Assembly: GCA_017543285.1 (NCBI GenBank)
Contig: JAFYGK010000029.1
Location: 20,872-84,871, forward strand
DNA length: 64,000 nucleotides
From: Clostridia bacterium
GTDB taxonomy: Bacteria > Bacillota > Clostridia > Oscillospirales > Acutalibacteraceae
Direction: 5' to 3'
A program made the translations under genes and the position numbers. Positions within the stretch are counted from its first letter, which is position 1. Every line of letters starts with the position of its first letter. The notes beneath the pieces were generated by a model, which did no database searches, had not been told where the DNA came from, and worked only from the letters and a program-made list of their open reading frames with translations. Positions 1 to 8,371 of the stretch are shown here, one piece after another.

Positions 1-1
1 G

Positions 2-130
2 GTATTCGCAGGAAACAAGGGCTCCAAGATCGATCCCGATCCCGCCGCTGTTGAAGGCTTCAACGCTTTCATCGAAACATACAAGGCAGGACTTCCCATC
101 GAGAGAGCCGCTGTCGATTCTCTCAAATAA
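2..130 (+). CDS. C-terminal end of an incomplete gene, possibly an FGGY-type sugar kinase
   Basis: The window opens inside an open frame that gives 42 residues ending in ERAAVDSLK and a TAA stop. The fragment contains KIDPDPAAVEGFNAFIETYK followed by a short amphipathic tail. The pattern of an acidic-proline turn (DPDP) followed by a helix and YK.GL.IE resembles the C-terminal helix of FGGY carbohydrate kinases. That would suit a neighbouring sugar isomerase, but the fragment is too short to decide. A clear terminator hairpin follows 30 bp after the stop, so the frame is real and ends a transcription unit. Confidence 0.55.
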   Translation, partial: VFAGNKGSKIDPDPAAVEGFNAFIETYKAGLPIERAAVDSLK

Positions 131-160
131 TTAAACCGGCTCATATTTCAAACGTAAATA

Positions 161-199
161 AAATCACGCTTCTCCGCTGCGGAGGGGCGTGATTTTTTT
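161..199 (+). terminator. Rho-independent terminator of the partial gene
   Basis: The stem AAATCACGC/GCGTGATTT encloses an inner CTCC-gctgc-GGAG pairing and is followed by seven T residues. Confidence 0.9.
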
Positions 200-1740
200 G
201 TATATTTATCCGGATTGTTAAATATAGAATATTTCTTTTGCAATTAGTCGGATTATGACATCAATGAATAATATAAATGAAAAAACACTCGAATATTAAC
301 CGGTTTACTTCACATTTAGGCCAAACAGGCAGCAATATTTACTGTCGAAGAGCGGCGTACTTTCTTTCACGATGGAGCTTTCCGACTCTTCTTAGTAATT
401 TTGTGCTTAATATTACTATACAATTTGTAGAATTATTAATTGATATTACAATTTATTAGCTTTCTTCTATTTAATAATCTTATGACACCTGTCGCCAGGG
501 TTATTGCCAGATACTTTTATGCTTTTAAGTCCCGATACAGTTCTTAACAATCCAAGCTGCCGATGCAAATCTCGGGCCGATAATCCGGGCAATATTTATG
601 ACGAGCGAGTATTCATATTTCTGTATATTATTTCACTATTTTGCCTTTCGTTTTCCATAGTCGGCTGTACCGGAATGAACTGGTGCAAATTTACAGTAAT
701 ATCCATTTATATTAAGCGCTTTATATAGCGTTCGACAATAATGTGTGGTTTTGTCACATCGCAGTGGTAGAAGTCAAAAAAAGCAAAATTTCACAAAAAG
801 ACAGAAATCGGGATAAAACCGGCGGATAGGACTCGAATCTCCAAATTTTGTTTCACATAGTGTTCTTTTTTTCATGAAAAATGGGTTCCAGAACCAAAAA
901 ATGTTAAATTTCAGTAAATAGGTCGTAAAGTATAGGCTTTTTGACTCGAATTTTGCCGATACTGCTGTATCTTTCACGGGAAATTGCCATTATCATTGAT
1001 CGGCCTGAAAGTACGCTAAGCATCAACTGCCGGTGCAGCGATTTTCATGCGCTCTGCCGAAACAACGGCTTTCATATTTGGAGCGGATTGCCCTTTTCGG
1101 GAATAAAAAATCCGTACTGAGAAGCAGTTTTTTCCGCAGACGCGGCCCGGTATAACAGCCAAGATCAAAAACCGGTGACAGCGCGTTTAATAACAAGGTG
1201 CAAGTGAATTTTTTACCTTTTTTGGCTTTTTCTCAAAAATACCTGATATAAAACGACAGCCGATAAAGCCCGCCTGAAAGATCATCCGTCTTACATTTTT
1301 TTGAAGATCCCGCTTTGTCAAAGCGAAGTTAGAATTTTTTTCACGCAGATCGCCGGCGTTTCGGAGCCGCGAAAATCGGCTGAATTTTTTCAGTTTTTTT
1401 GACAAACGCAGAAAGACGGAAAAACACATGCAGATCGTGATTCGGATCCGGCCGAACCGTTCAGAGCGCATGCAGGCCGGGTAAACGATCCGGAAATTGA
1501 TAATCCAAAAGCAGAGAGGAAAATTGTTCGGCTTCATCCCGGGGGTCTTAACGCGTCTTCTCCGTCCGCGTATTCCTGAAAGCTGTGTTTTTAAAACTGA
1601 TGCGGCATGCTTAGGATTTTGATAACAAATTCTTTTTCGCAGAACTTCTTCGACATGCTCGGAGACAAGAACGTCCTGCTTGCATTTTTTACCGTGGTTT
1701 TGATTGTGCAATTTTGTCGTCGCTTTGAATTGCGCTCATT
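200..1740. other. About 1.5 kb without a recognisable gene
   Basis: Frames in this stretch are short, lack ribosome binding sites and have no family resemblance I can name. The longest, a 174-codon minus frame at 1187-1711, begins with TTG, has no Shine-Dalgarno sequence and has a basic, low-complexity translation, so I do not call it a gene. Composition is AT-rich over 200-1000 and more mixed after that. The stretch may be decayed sequence or hold an RNA I cannot identify. Confidence 0.5.
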
Positions 1741-1874
1741 TGTTATCAGTTAGTAGCCCGTTTGTTATCATTTTGGTTATCATATTTCTTTAATGTTATC
1801 AAATTCTTCCTTATTTGTCAACTAATGATAACGATTTTTGTTATCATATCATATTCATACTAATACCGTTATCA
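1620..1874. repeat. Cluster of eight GTTATCA heptamers, candidate operator array
   Basis: GTTATCA occurs at 1742, 1764, 1776, 1795, 1840 and 1868 on the plus strand, and its complement TGATAAC at 1620 and 1826. The copies at 1826-1832 and 1840-1846 form a perfect dyad with a 7-bp spacer. The array surrounds a minus-strand promoter-like sequence, which suggests regulator binding. The binding protein is unknown. Confidence 0.6.
1793..1821 (-). promoter_or_regulatory. Promoter-like sequence inside the GTTATCA cluster
   Basis: Read on the minus strand, TTGACA (1821-1816) is followed after 17 bp by TAACAT (1798-1793). The -10 element overlaps one of the GTTATCA heptamers. No convincing gene follows downstream. 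Confidence 0.4.
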
Positions 1875-1885
1875 CATTTTTGAAA

Positions 1886-1923
1886 AGAAAAATGCCCTGA
1901 GCCGGTTTTCCTGACTCAGGGCA
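1886..1923 (-). terminator. Terminator of the isomerase-like gene
   Basis: The arms TGCCCTGAG and CTCAGGGCA (1893-1901 and 1915-1923) form a 9-bp stem. On the minus strand the hairpin is followed by TTTTTC, which suits termination of the gene that ends at 2007. Confidence 0.85.
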
Positions 1924-1950
1924 AATAAATATCTGAACGTAAGTCCTTAT

Positions 1951-2017
1951 TGCGCGGCGATCATGCGAAGGATTGCGCGGCGATCATGCGAAGGATTGCG
2001 CGGCGATCATGCGAAGG
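1951..2017. repeat. 23-bp tandem repeat, three copies, over the isomerase stop codon
   Basis: The 23-bp unit that begins TGCGCGGCGATCATGCGAAG starts at 1951, 1974 and 1997; the third copy is incomplete. The third copy contains the last codons and the TGA stop (2009-2007) of the minus-strand gene. The other two copies are therefore a duplication of the gene end placed after the stop. The period is not a multiple of three. Confidence 0.9.
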
Positions 2018-3488
2018 GGTTTTCCGTCGGGTAGAGTACCCCCTTGGGCCGGTTGTAGGCGATGTCGGAAATACCCAGCCACTTCATTACCTCAAACAGG
2101 GTCTTGCCGATGGCGGCGAATGCGACCGCGCCGTGATGCGGATATGCCTTCTCGATGAGAACGTGACGGTAGAAGCGGTTCATCTCGGGAATGGCAAATA
2201 CGCCGATGCCGCCGAAGCTCCTCGAAGCGACGGGAAGTATTTCGCCCTGTGCTATGTAGCTGCGCAGGACACTGTCCGATCCGCCCTGGATCCTGAAGAA
2301 CGTGATCTTGCCGGGCTTAATGTCGCTCTCCAGCGTGCCTCTCGTAATGTCGGGCTCGCCGTCGGGCTCCAGGTTCCTTTTCATGATGCGCTGGAAGCTC
2401 ATCCTGGGATCGGTGAGGTGGCAGAACGGAGTGTTTCCGCAATGGAAGCCCATAAAGGTCTCTTTTATCGTATAGTTGTATTTGTCCTTGATACCGTCGT
2501 CATAAATATCCTGCGGAACGCTGTTGTTTATATCAAGCAGCGTCGGAGGAATAAGAGAGGCGCAGGTGATTATGTACTCGGAGATCGCACCGTACATATC
2601 GGTCTCGCAGGATACAGGTATACCGTCGGAAACCAGCCTGGAGTTTACATAGCAGGGAACAAATTTGAATTCGGTCTGGAACGCAGGCCAGCATTTATTG
2701 GCAAACGCGGCGTATTTTGAAGCGCCGAGATTCTCCTCCATCCAGTCGCGGAGGGTGATCTCATACTGAGCCAGCCTGTCAAGAATGCCGGGATAATTAT
2801 TTCCGCTTCCGAGCTGAGCGGTCATCTCCTCGACAAGGGGAGCGATCCTCGCGTCGCCCGCGTGCTTGTTGAAGGCAACAAGCAGATCAAGCTCGGAATT
2901 CTCCTGAACGGTGATCCCCAGATCATACATGGGCTTGATGGGCGCGTTGCAGGCAAGAAAATCATAGGGCCTCGGGCCGAAGCCGAACAGCTTGAGATTC
3001 TTTATGCCGATGATGCAGCGGGCTATGGGAAGGAATTCGGCGATCATCCCGGCGCATTCCCCGGCTGTTCCCACGGGATACTCGGGAATATACGCCTTGA
3101 TTCCCCGCAGCTTGAGATTGTAGCTTGCGTTGAGCATGCCGCAGAAAGCGTCTCCCCTGCCGTCATACATATCCCTGCCGGACTCCTCGGCTGCCGCTAT
3201 ATACATCGTCGGGCCGTCAAACATCTTTGTGACGAGAGTTTCGGGCCCTTCGGGACCGAAGTTGCCGAGATAGATTACCACGGCGTTGCATTGGGCGGCT
3301 TTGATCTCATCAAGGGCCTTGAGGCTGTCTTTTTCATTTTCTATGATAGTCTTTATTTCGACAGCGTCGATCCCCTTTGCCTTAAGCTGCTCCATGAGAG
3401 CCGTCCGGCGCTTGTGACTCAGGGCGATCGGAAAACAGTCGCGGCTGACGGCGACGACGCCCAGCCTGACTACGGGTACGTTGATCAT
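2007..3488 (-). CDS. L-fucose/L-arabinose isomerase-family protein
   Basis: The 493-residue product has the layout of the fucose/arabinose isomerase superfamily (COG2407-like): an N-terminal Rossmann-like domain (about 1-170) and a C-terminal catalytic part. Candidate metal or catalytic positions are E295 in CETDMYG and H349 in GFHCGNTP; the spacing suits the family's metal-binding Glu/Asp and His, but I assign them by pattern only. Such enzymes interconvert aldoses and ketoses with a divalent metal, and the exact sugar cannot be read from sequence. The start has a strong ribosome site (AGGAGG). A promoter is visible at 3575-3603 and a terminator at 1886-1923, so the gene is probably monocistronic. 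The gene end is tandemly duplicated. If the partial gene at the window start is a sugar kinase, both may serve deoxysugar or pentose use. Confidence 0.8.
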   Translation of the reverse strand: MINVPVVRLGVVAVSRDCFPIALSHKRRTALMEQLKAKGIDAVEIKTIIENEKDSLKALDEIKAAQCNAVVIYLGNFGPEGPETLVTKMFDGPTMYIAAAEESGRDMYDGRGDAFCGMLNASYNLKLRGIKAYIPEYPVGTAGECAGMIAEFLPIARCIIGIKNLKLFGFGPRPYDFLACNAPIKPMYDLGITVQENSELDLLVAFNKHAGDARIAPLVEEMTAQLGSGNNYPGILDRLAQYEITLRDWMEENLGASKYAAFANKCWPAFQTEFKFVPCYVNSRLVSDGIPVSCETDMYGAISEYIITCASLIPPTLLDINNSVPQDIYDDGIKDKYNYTIKETFMGFHCGNTPFCHLTDPRMSFQRIMKRNLEPDGEPDITRGTLESDIKPGKITFFRIQGGSDSVLRSYIAQGEILPVASRSFGGIGVFAIPEMNRFYRHVLIEKAYPHHGAVAFAAIGKTLFEVMKWLGISDIAYNRPKGVLYPTENPFA

Positions 3489-3574
3489 GATTTCTCCTCC
3501 TGTTTTGTTCTTTTGCGCCGGGTTATGTCCGGCAGCGGTTTTGAAGGCGAATCGTTTGTCTTTTTCAATATATA

Positions 3575-3603
3575 ATTATACTTTATATTAAGAATTATTG
3601 CAA
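3575..3603 (-). promoter_or_regulatory. Promoter of the isomerase-like gene
   Basis: On the minus strand, TTGCAA (3603-3598), a 17-bp AT-rich spacer and TATAAT (3580-3575) lie about 80 bp before the start codon. Confidence 0.75.
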
Positions 3604-3663
3604 TATCCTCGCTTTTTCTATAAAAAGCGCGGCACTATGACAGGCCGGGTCTGTACCTATGCC

Positions 3664-4368
3664 TTACGCCTTCGAAAGCTCCTTTTCTTCGACTATCCGC
3701 AATGCGAGCAGCGCCCTCTGCACCGGTTTTCTGAAAATATCCATTGCCGGCCCGAAGATCAGCGCCGCTATTATCGTGCCCTCGCGCAGGCGCCATTTTC
3801 CCGAGGAAATGACGTCGGCAAATCCTCCCGCCGACCAGTTTACCGTGAAAATCAGCGTCAGCGATACCGAAACCATTACGAGGAAAGCGTCAGTCATCTG
3901 GCGCAGCGTGCCGTTCTTTTTTCCGCTGCGGTCGGCGATAAGCTGTATGCAGCCCTCCATCGCAGTGCGGATGAAATGTGTCTCCAGCACCAGACGGCAC
4001 CCGAAGGCGCCGAGCAAAAAAGCGGATACTGCGGTTATCAGCCGCAGCGGATAGGCGGTTATAACAAGATCCGCGAGCAGCACGTCGGAGACAAAATTGA
4101 GCGCCGTGCCTCCGAAAACTATTGTGATAAGCTGCAAAAGCTCAATCGGCCGGTAGCTTTTTCTCTCGATGAGTATCTGCCCGATAAAGAAAAGCCCGTG
4201 AAACATCATGGCGACATAGCCGACCCTGACGCCGGAAACATCGGATATGGAGGTTATGGCGGCGTCAACCGGCAGCACGCCGATATTTGCCTTGAGTGCC
4301 AGCGCAACCGCGCCGTATATCAGAAATGTGCCGAAAAGGGTAGTCACTATCTTTTTTAATGCCTTCAT
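3664..4368 (-). CDS. YczE/YitT-like integral membrane protein
   Basis: The 234-residue product has about five or six hydrophobic segments. It begins MKALKKIVTTLFGTFLIYG and continues with LKANIGVLPVDAAITSIS, the N-terminal pattern of the YczE/YyaS/YitT family (DUF6198-like). The function of these membrane proteins is not established. I place the start at 4368, where GGGGAGG precedes ATGAAGGC; an upstream in-frame start would add an implausible arginine-rich stretch. The gene runs away from the isomerase promoter and toward its 5' end, so it is probably transcribed from its own promoter. Confidence 0.75.
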   Translation of the reverse strand: MKALKKIVTTLFGTFLIYGAVALALKANIGVLPVDAAITSISDVSGVRVGYVAMMFHGLFFIGQILIERKSYRPIELLQLITIVFGGTALNFVSDVLLADLVITAYPLRLITAVSAFLLGAFGCRLVLETHFIRTAMEGCIQLIADRSGKKNGTLRQMTDAFLVMVSVSLTLIFTVNWSAGGFADVISSGKWRLREGTIIAALIFGPAMDIFRKPVQRALLALRIVEEKELSKA

Positions 4369-4512
4369 AAAGCCTCCCCGGCGGCGCCGGGCCGCTCGAT
4401 GCTGCACGGAAGTGAATATTGCTTGCTGTCACGGCCGATTATAATGTCCGGCGTTTGGATTGTCAATTGGTAAAAGGGCCAAAAATGATTCGCCTGAATG
4501 TAGGAAAAGCAC

Positions 4513-4546
4513 AAAAAAACAGGGGTGAAGCAAATCACCCCTGTTT
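4513..4546 (-). terminator. Terminator of the tRNA-Met/tRNA-Glu unit
   Basis: The stem AACAGGGGTGA/TCACCCCTGTT directly follows tRNA-Glu, with a run of T residues on the minus strand. Confidence 0.9.
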
Positions 4547-4548
4547 TA

Positions 4549-4620
4549 TGACGCGTACGAGAATCGAACTCGTGTTACAGCCGTGAAAGGGCCGTGTCTT
4601 AACCGCTTGACCAACGCGCC
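4549..4620 (-). tRNA. tRNA-Glu (anticodon TTC)
   Basis: The 72-nt cloverleaf has a seven-pair acceptor stem GGCGCGT/ACGCGTC (one G-T pair), the D-loop GGTCAAGCGGTTAA, the anticodon loop CTTTCAC and the T-loop TTCGATT. The discriminator base is A. CCA is not encoded. Confidence 0.97.
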
Positions 4621-4625
4621 ATGAG

Positions 4626-4699
4626 TAGCGGCAGTGGGACTCGAACCTACGACACTCCGGGTATGAACCGAATGCTCTAGCCAACTGAGCTATGCCGCC
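4626..4699 (-). tRNA. tRNA-Met (anticodon CAT, elongator type)
   Basis: The 74-nt tRNA starts GGCGGCATAGCTCAG and has the anticodon loop TTCATAC. The T-arm reads TTCGAGT. The sequence resembles Firmicute elongator tRNA-Met. A tRNA-Ile2 whose CAT is modified to lysidine cannot be fully excluded. It lies 5 bp upstream of tRNA-Glu in the same transcript. Confidence 0.93.
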
Positions 4700-4718
4700 A
4701 TGAATATCAAGCTTTTAT

Positions 4719-4747
4719 ATTATATTATGCACATGTGATTTTGTCAA
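4719..4747 (-). promoter_or_regulatory. Consensus promoter of the tRNA pair
   Basis: On the minus strand TTGACA (4747-4742), a 17-bp spacer and TATAAT (4724-4719) give a perfect sigma-A promoter 20 bp before tRNA-Met. Confidence 0.92.
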
Positions 4748-4813
4748 TAGTTTTTTTGCAAATAATTGGCGGGAAAAGCCGCCGTTGACGGCGGCTTTTG
4801 CGTTAAAGGGATG

Positions 4814-5326
4814 TTATGCCGTTTTTTCGATGATGCCGGAAACAAATTCCTTTTCGAGCGGCTCGTCCGAATAGATGACAAAGCAATCGTTTCCGATCTG
4901 CCATTTGACGTTGGACACCTTGCCGCCGCTGCCGTTGAACGAGGCCTTGACGCCGTTTACATTCAGATCGCCCTTTTCCGGATAATCGTTGTAGTCGCCG
5001 AAAATATCCTCGAATGACGCTCCCTTTCGGATATAAACCTTCCTGACGTTGTCGCTGTCGAGAGAACCGGCATAGTAAATGACCTGGATCATGCTGTCTT
5101 TGACCGCCTGAATAACACGTTCGGGATAGCCGCTCAGGCTGTCGGGCGCGGTGATCGCAAATCCTGCGATTCCCGCCGCTTCATCAAGGGTTTTGCAGTC
5201 GATAAACGGGTTGGCTATATTCGTCTGGTTTTCCGCTGAGGAATTTTGGGTCTGTCCGCCTTCAGCGCAGGCGAACAGTGAGAAAATCATAACAAAACAG
5301 AGCAAAAGAGCCGAAATTTTTTTCAT
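4814..5326 (-). CDS. Secreted lipoprotein of unknown function (DUF4367-like)
   Basis: The 170-residue product has a lipoprotein signal peptide: MKK, a hydrophobic core and the lipobox LFAC with the lipidated Cys at position 20. A Gln/Asn/Ser-rich linker of about 20 residues follows, then a folded domain of about 130 residues. That domain includes YYAGSLDSDNVRKVYIRKG, a GDLNVNGVKA stretch and a C-terminal WQIGNDCFVIYSDEPL. This resembles small DUF4367-type extracytoplasmic domains found in clostridial lipoproteins. The function is unknown. I chose the start at 5326 because GGAAAG lies just upstream and the signal peptide then begins cleanly; an upstream in-frame ATG would spoil it. It probably sits on the outer face of the membrane. 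Confidence 0.8.
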   Translation of the reverse strand: MKKISALLLCFVMIFSLFACAEGGQTQNSSAENQTNIANPFIDCKTLDEAAGIAGFAITAPDSLSGYPERVIQAVKDSMIQVIYYAGSLDSDNVRKVYIRKGASFEDIFGDYNDYPEKGDLNVNGVKASFNGSGGKVSNVKWQIGNDCFVIYSDEPLEKEFVSGIIEKTA

Positions 5327-5520
5327 TTTTGATCTTTCCTTTCGTATTTCATTACGGAAAAAGGGATCTCCCTTTGATATAAACACCTGTCAGGGAACCG
5401 AATGGTTGCAGCAGCCGTGAAAAAAGTGAACGGAAAGTTGAATCAGCTTTCCCCGCGCGAGAACAGGCGGCACGGCACGGCGGCAAAGAAAGAGCGCGGC
5501 GGATTCTCCCGGAGTCTTTT

Positions 5521-6444
5521 CTATCCTATTACCGAACAAATATCCTCTTTCATTCTTATTGCCTCCCGGCGAGCGGCTCCGGCAAAATCCTCCTCGGGGC
5601 AGTCTTCTTCCTTTTTGTACGCGCACATTATCGCGCGCGAGGAATTGACTATCGCGCCGAGACCATCGCTGTCGAACGCGGCGCCGAGGCCCTGAGCTCC
5701 TCCTCCCTGCGCTCCGTAACCCGGAATGAGCAGGAACATGTCGGGGGATATTTCTCTTATCCTTTTGAGCTGTTCGGGATATGTCGCTCCGACGACCGCG
5801 CCGACTCCGCTGTAACGATATTTGCCCGGCAGCTCCATGCCCCATTCGCTGCAAAGAGCGGCCATCTTTTCGTATACCCTTTCGCCTGTCCCGAGCACAA
5901 GATCCTGCAGTTCTCCCGACGACCGGTTGGAGGTCTTGACCAGAACGAAAATTCCCTTGTCCTCGTCCCTGCAAACGTCGAGAAGGGGTTTTATGCCGTC
6001 TGTGCCAAGGTAGGCGTTTACGGTAAGCGCGTCCGCGTCAAAGGCGGACAGCCGCTCGCCGTTTATTTCGGTTTTGCCCAGATGGGCGGCCGCGTATGCC
6101 GTCATGGTCGCGCCGATGTCGTTGCGCTTGCCGTCGGTTATGACGAACATGCCCTTCGATTTCGCGTAGTCTATTGTCTGCCTGAGGGTGTGCATTCCCT
6201 GCCAGCCGTACATTTCATAATAGGCGCACTGGGGCTTTACGGCAGGCACGACGTCGTACAAAGCGTCGATGAGCTGCCTGTTGAACTGCCAGATACATTC
6301 GGCGGCGGCTCCCATCGTGCCGCCCATCTTCTCAAAGACGGGGGCCTTTATATATTCCGGGATGTATTCAAGACGGGGATCAAGCCCGGCGACAGTGGGA
6401 TTGCCGGCGGCTTTTATTTTTTCGATAAGACGGTCAAATGACAT
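5521..6444 (-). CDS. pyrF: Orotidine 5'-phosphate decarboxylase (type 2)
   Basis: This 307-residue enzyme decarboxylates OMP to UMP, the last step of de novo pyrimidine synthesis. The catalytic signature DGKRNDIG lies in the middle, the N-terminus has VAGLDPRLEYIP, and the phosphate-binding part reads PGYGAQGGGAQ. The length above 300 residues marks the longer type-2 subfamily. The start at 6444 follows AAGGAGG. It is alone on the minus strand, far from pyrK-pyrD (19.6 kb) and pyrC (44.1 kb), so the pathway is dispersed in this genome. The gene upstream (stop at 6520) is 75 bp away on the same strand and may be cotranscribed. Confidence 0.95.
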   Translation of the reverse strand: MSFDRLIEKIKAAGNPTVAGLDPRLEYIPEYIKAPVFEKMGGTMGAAAECIWQFNRQLIDALYDVVPAVKPQCAYYEMYGWQGMHTLRQTIDYAKSKGMFVITDGKRNDIGATMTAYAAAHLGKTEINGERLSAFDADALTVNAYLGTDGIKPLLDVCRDEDKGIFVLVKTSNRSSGELQDLVLGTGERVYEKMAALCSEWGMELPGKYRYSGVGAVVGATYPEQLKRIREISPDMFLLIPGYGAQGGGAQGLGAAFDSDGLGAIVNSSRAIMCAYKKEEDCPEEDFAGAARREAIRMKEDICSVIG

Positions 6445-6519
6445 GATTATCCTCCTTTTGGGCAAGCGGCGAATAACGGCGGCAATCGGCAAAAGGCGCG
6501 CCGGCCGCCGGCGCCGTAT

Positions 6520-8031
6520 TTATTTGCCTAACTCTTCGTTCGCCTTTTTCAGCGCTTCCTCAACGAATCTGTCCAGCGCTTCCGCCTTTCCGTTGGGGAA
6601 CTGCGTCGGGAATGTTGTGTTCGCGGCGGATGGGATCAGCTTTATCTGCGTTCTCTTTCCGCCCGGACCGTAGGTTTGCGCGTCTATATACAGTCTGCCG
6701 TTTTCCGTGCTGACGTCGGCGGTCATTTTTGTGATGTCGCTGCATCCCTGGATCTGCGCTGCAAGGGTAGCGGTTGAGCCTTCGCCGCTGTATTCCGCGT
6801 CGCCCGACAGGGTAAAGCTCTTTTGCGGTGAGTTTTTCCCCATGAAAACTCCTTCGCCCGAATAGGAATAGCGTTTTCCGGAGGCCTTGAGACACATCAG
6901 CGAAAGGGCACAGCATCGCTCTGTCCTTCCGTTTCGGTGGGATATGAAATATATCTGCTTGTCAAACTGTCTGCCGCTTGAATAAGCCTTCACAAACAGC
7001 TCGTAGCTGCTCGACTGCGCCGAATTGAGCTTCAGGGCATATCTCTCGGCAAGGACCCTGTCTCCTATGCCCAAAAAGCCGCCGCCGATATATCTGGTGC
7101 AGACAAACTGTGAGTCGGACCGAAGTATCTCGGTGCGCACATCGTCGATCTCGTCAAGCAGGTCCTCGACGGAAAAATCCTCATCCTCAAAAACGCAGAC
7201 GAAATCGTAAAGGGCGTCTCCCGGCTTGAAGGTGTCCAGCGCCTCGTCGAGCAGATCGGCAAAATCCCTGCCGTTCATGATATACTGCTCGGTTTTGAGC
7301 TTTTTCGGCTTTTGCAGCAGGGTTATTTCCTCCGTGCCCGCCGTTCTGGTAAATTTGCCCTTGTACTTGTTAAACAGCTTTTCGTAGGGCTTTTTCAGAT
7401 TCGTCCGGCCGGAAACCCTCAGATATCTTTCCCAAAGCTGCTGCATGCGGCGGTCCAGCGTGACCGGCGTTTTTGTTTTTGCTCCCAGATCGCTGACCTC
7501 GTATGAATCAACCCCGTAATTGCCTTCATAGCGGACGAGAAGGTTGTCCTTTAAATACAGCGCCCGGCTGCTTGTGCCCTGCGCGTTGGTTGAGACTATG
7601 CTCAGATCGCCCACCCGCATGTCATAATCGACGGCAGTGCTTTCTTTATTGCCGAATTGGCCGCTGACGTCTATCCGGGCCGAAAAGGAATCCTTGGTAA
7701 GCGTCTGCGAAATCAGCTTTGCCTCGTCAGACGCCGGACGCGCCAGATGATCGAATATCGTGCTGCTTTTGCAGCTAAAGAGCAGAACGGCGCATAATAC
7801 GGCTATACATAATACTATAATGAGGAGAACGGCCGCTTTGATCCGTTTTTTGCGTCTGTGCTTTTTCGGGTCTTCCTTCCCCAGTCTTTCTTCGATCCGG
7901 GCCCTGACCGCGGCTTCGACTTCTTCATCGTCGTCATCGTCGTCAATGTCGCTGACATTCCTGCTCACCTGACGGGCATTTTTCACCGCCTCATCAAATT
8001 CAAACATATCGTTTTCCGTATTCCTGTCCAT
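6520..8031 (-). CDS. Single-pass membrane protein of unknown function with acidic N-terminus
   Basis: The 503-residue product is not recognised. An N-terminal cytoplasmic part contains a run of acidic residues (about 28-38, DIDDDDDDEEVEA) followed by a basic patch (about 55-64, PKKHRRKKRIK). One transmembrane helix spans about 65-87. The remaining 415 residues should be extracytoplasmic and contain beta-rich repeats of polar character (for example SGQFGNKESTAVDYDMRVGD). No enzyme motif is visible. The type II topology with basic residues before the helix is consistent with an exported domain anchored in the membrane. The ribosome site GGAGGG precedes the ATG at 8031. It could be a clostridial envelope or sporulation-related protein, but nothing in the sequence decides. 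Confidence 0.8.
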   Translation of the reverse strand: MDRNTENDMFEFDEAVKNARQVSRNVSDIDDDDDDEEVEAAVRARIEERLGKEDPKKHRRKKRIKAAVLLIIVLCIAVLCAVLLFSCKSSTIFDHLARPASDEAKLISQTLTKDSFSARIDVSGQFGNKESTAVDYDMRVGDLSIVSTNAQGTSSRALYLKDNLLVRYEGNYGVDSYEVSDLGAKTKTPVTLDRRMQQLWERYLRVSGRTNLKKPYEKLFNKYKGKFTRTAGTEEITLLQKPKKLKTEQYIMNGRDFADLLDEALDTFKPGDALYDFVCVFEDEDFSVEDLLDEIDDVRTEILRSDSQFVCTRYIGGGFLGIGDRVLAERYALKLNSAQSSSYELFVKAYSSGRQFDKQIYFISHRNGRTERCCALSLMCLKASGKRYSYSGEGVFMGKNSPQKSFTLSGDAEYSGEGSTATLAAQIQGCSDITKMTADVSTENGRLYIDAQTYGPGGKRTQIKLIPSAANTTFPTQFPNGKAEALDRFVEEALKKANEELGK

Positions 8032-8271
8032 GATGACCCTCCGGCAGCGCAGATTTTCCTGTCCCTGCCAATTCTTTATATATTCAATTCAATTATATTA
8101 TGTAATACATGATAAGTCAAATGGGAAATGGATATAAAAAAGAAAGCCGCCTCTTCCCGCTGCGGATCCGGGAATGCCGCTCGCCGTTCATGCCGGAGGG
8201 CGGGATGCGGCGGGAACAGACCGGGTCTCCGTCGATTTTCCGAAAACATTTTTCGGTTTTGCAAAATACGC
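8032..8271. other. Intergenic region between divergent genes
   Basis: This stretch separates the minus-strand membrane protein from the plus-strand marR operon. It is AT-rich near 8080-8130, where a minus-strand promoter may lie, and GC-rich at 8140-8230 with no frame or hairpin I can support. Confidence 0.4.
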
Positions 8272-8300
8272 TTGACTAAGGATTGTCGATAATATATAAT
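8272..8300 (+). promoter_or_regulatory. Promoter of the marR-ABC exporter operon
   Basis: TTGACT, a 17-bp spacer and TATAAT lie 72 bp before marR. Just downstream, GCCGCT (8309) and AGCGGC (8339) form a spaced inverted repeat that could be part of the regulator's own operator. Confidence 0.85.
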
Positions 8301-8371
8301 AACCGTTAGCCGCTTAATTGTGATGTGTTTGACTTTTCAGCGGCAATCAGAATGACAAAGAGGGCGATGGA

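Noticed and set aside
820..860. tRNA-like T-arm sequence (minus-strand GATTCGAGTCC) in the gene-free region
   Set aside because: The flanking bases do not pair as a T-stem, and no acceptor, D or anticodon arm is found nearby. A decayed tRNA or attachment site cannot be supported.
1187..1711. 174-codon open frame on the minus strand behind a promoter-like sequence
   Set aside because: It starts with TTG without a ribosome site, its translation is basic and low in recognisable structure, and no family is suggested.
2862..3575. Long open frames antisense to known genes, for example opposite the isomerase, dnaA, gltX, gyrB, mnmG and putP
   Set aside because: They run exactly through well-supported genes, have no ribosome sites, and follow from the codon pattern of the sense strand.
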